Assembly (NCBI GenBank): GCA_944989445.1
Contig: CALYLW010000503.1
Location: forward strand, 732,501 to 796,500
DNA: 64,000 nt
Direction: 5' to 3'
Source: Ampullaceana balthica
Taxonomy: Eukaryota; Mollusca; Gastropoda; Lymnaeidae
In this document: in pieces, positions 62,276 through 64,000 of the stretch
Layout of the letters: each line of letters begins with the position of its first letter
Numbering within the stretch: position 1 is the first letter of the stretch
Notes under the pieces: model-generated
Databases searched by the model: none
What the model was told of the DNA's origin: nothing
What the model saw: only the letters and a program-made list of their open reading frames with translations
Translations under genes and position numbers: made by a program

Positions 62276-63029
62276 GGTGTTCCTACACTTTGTCTTGGTG
62301 GTTCGTGGCGTTGTCACTGGCCTGCTACAGAAATCTCTTTTTACGGCACTATAAAATGCCAAAACTATCTCTGAGCTTGTTGTCCTTTTTATTATACTGA
62401 AAAATAATAGTTAGATGGATGCAATATGTGCAGTCTCTCTCGACATTTAATAACCGAAGATGTTACAAAAGTATTTTAATCTTTTAAAGGTAATAAACCC
62501 ATGAAAATCTTGTTAATTGAAATAACATCTTTTGAGCAACCATGTATTTATTAACATTGTGATTCATCAACTTAGGCCATAGCTACAGTAAAATTATGTT
62601 ATTCCTCGTGTAAACAATGTCACGCTCTCTCTCTTGCGATATCTTCTCTTCTCGTTCATGTCCAGACGTTGCGTAGACTTTATATCTGAATTATTATTAT
62701 CCTCAAGGGATTCAAAAATCTGTGTCATTATCACAACAAAATGATCGTTTTGAACTAATGCTGCGTTTTGAACTTAACATAAACATAGTTTTTTTTATTT
62801 GTGTAGCTAATATTGGAGTTTTTTTTTAAAAATTGAAGCAGTTACACGTCTAGTTGATTTATGAGATAAACAAACACATTTTTAAATATGTTACTTAACA
62901 AACTTTTCCCCCCGAAATGAACATCATCATCATAAATAACTTTTCCTTTAAATTCCCTGTCAAAGATTTTCTTTTTGCTCGGTCTCTTGCCAGTGTTCCC
63001 AGCTCTTTCCAGCTCTTTTCCCTCTCTCT
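62276..63029. other. Intergenic sequence
   Basis: AT-rich; nothing recognised. Confidence 0.4.
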
Positions 63030-63460
63030 CTGCCTAATCCAAAACACTACATCTCAATGTCTTCTTTAGTCTCCCTCGTTGCCGTTTGTCTTGTGGGTTC
63101 CATTCCAGTGCTTGTCTTGCTTTATTGTTGCTGTCTTTCCTTATCAGTCCTATCCATCTATATTTTCTAACTTGGAATTGTTTTTTCGATTGGTTCTTGT
63201 TGACACATAGCTTGATGTTTTCAATCTCGTCGTACCATTTGATTTTTAATGTACTTCTCATACATCTGTTGGTAGTGCATGGTCTGTATTCTGTTGGTTG
63301 TAGTTTCTGTTGTTCTCCATGTTTCTGATCCGTACAACTGGTCCGTGCTACTGGTCCGTGCTACTGGTCCGTGGAACTGGTCCGTGCAACTGATCCGTAC
63401 AACTGATCCGTACATCTGATTCGTACAACTGGTCCGTACAACTGGTACGCTTTCATTCAC
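63030..63460 (-). pseudogene. Non-LTR retrotransposon C-terminal fragment with internal minisatellite
   Basis: The minus strand reads QLYGSETWRTTETTTNRIQT, then after a frame change CMRSTLKIKWYDEIENIKL, YRWIGLIRKDSNNKARQALE and WNPQDKRQRGRLKKTLR. These are the LYGSETW and RWIGxxxR / NPQxKRxRGR signatures of a LINE ORF2 C terminus. The stretch before LYGSETW (63330-63450) is an expanded 15-bp repeat. Confidence 0.75.
63330..63450. repeat. 15-bp minisatellite inside the LINE fragment
   Basis: About eight copies of gatccgtacaactgg with variants (ggtccgtgctact, gattcgtacaact). Period 15 keeps the reading frame. Confidence 0.85.
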
Positions 63461-64000
63461 ATTGGAATTTTTAAAAAATCCTATATTACTTATGATGGTT
63501 ATTTAAGATGATCTCCAAACTGGTTTTAAATGTGCTAATGTCTGTCGTGCTAGATTTATTCAGCTTATGTCTTCATCTGTTTTCTCTACTGGAGATAAAC
63601 TCTTATATATTGGTTTTTTAATAATCGGTAGGGGGTGACTAAATTCAACAACTGGATTCAATTACGTAAAACCGAGGGAAGCATAAAAAAGACACATGCT
63701 ATATCAGAACTTTTCTTTGTATATGTAGCCATGAGTTGTTGTCAATGTGCATTTTTTATCGGTTCGATCACTCCTCCCTCCTTTCCCAAGTTCTCGTATT
63801 TTGAAGCAGCAGTCTCTATTCCCCATCTCCCCCCTCTATCCTTTCTGATGGTAGAAGCTAACTCCCTTCTTTGTTCTGGAGTTTTGTCCCATCTGCAGAG
63901 TATTTAGCTATATTAAGAGGCGCAACTGGGTTTTTGACGCCCTTGGCTAATTTATTTTTGGCGCCCTTGATACGTTGAAAAGTGTCAGCTTTGCGACTTT
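63461..64000. other. Intergenic sequence to the right edge
   Basis: No supported gene. The plus frame 63635-63907 has no recognised motif. Confidence 0.4.

Overview
The window looks like nuclear DNA of an invertebrate animal, probably a mollusc (low confidence). It is AT-rich, has one intron-containing gene with GT-AG junctions, and is otherwise packed with decayed eukaryotic transposons: non-LTR retrotransposons, hAT elements and their short derivatives, a Helitron-like element, one complete LTR element and many minisatellites. No rRNA, convincing tRNA, CRISPR or bacterial-type operon was seen. All reading was by eye; splice sites and family names come from motifs, not from searches.

Layout. 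1-919 (minus) is the endonuclease end of a non-LTR retrotransposon that runs off the left edge. 3086-22539 is a block bounded by two copies of a short hAT-type element whose 8-bp flanks are exchanged: cactaaac lies outside both copies and ttctagat lies inside both. The block (about 19 kb) holds the only convincing host gene, a seven-exon plus-strand gene at 5896-12414. It is predicted to encode a signal peptide, an Ig domain, a Ser/Thr-rich stalk, a transmembrane helix and a C-terminal C3HC4 RING finger. The block also holds a five-unit array of a terminal-inverted-repeat element (16745-19405) and a broken reverse-transcriptase ORF (about 19790-21890). 24-41 kb contains hAT elements, one nested inside another (27616-31281 and 27982-30485) and a separate one at 33068-34496 with an 8-bp target duplication, plus a Helitron-like repeat block (35455-38052) and LINE fragments. 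41-52 kb is mostly anonymous AT-rich sequence with short repeats.

52588-58500 is a complete, apparently young LTR element on the minus strand. It has two 563-bp LTRs that look identical by eye, a 5-bp target duplication (acggt), a primer-binding site ending in CCA and a polypurine tract. It shows no protease, reverse transcriptase or integrase. Instead it carries a 107-codon charged ORF, an in-frame TAG, and a 695-residue coiled-coil ORF, followed by about 1.5 kb of non-coding sequence rich in short hairpins. 58.5-64 kb holds minisatellites and another LINE tail.

The two items most likely to be undescribed are the Ig-transmembrane-RING gene, which would couple an extracellular recognition domain directly to a ubiquitin-ligase domain, and the pol-less LTR element with its amber-separated coiled-coil protein. 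The exchanged hAT flanks suggest that the Ig-RING gene sits in a segment that was once circular or tandemly duplicated.
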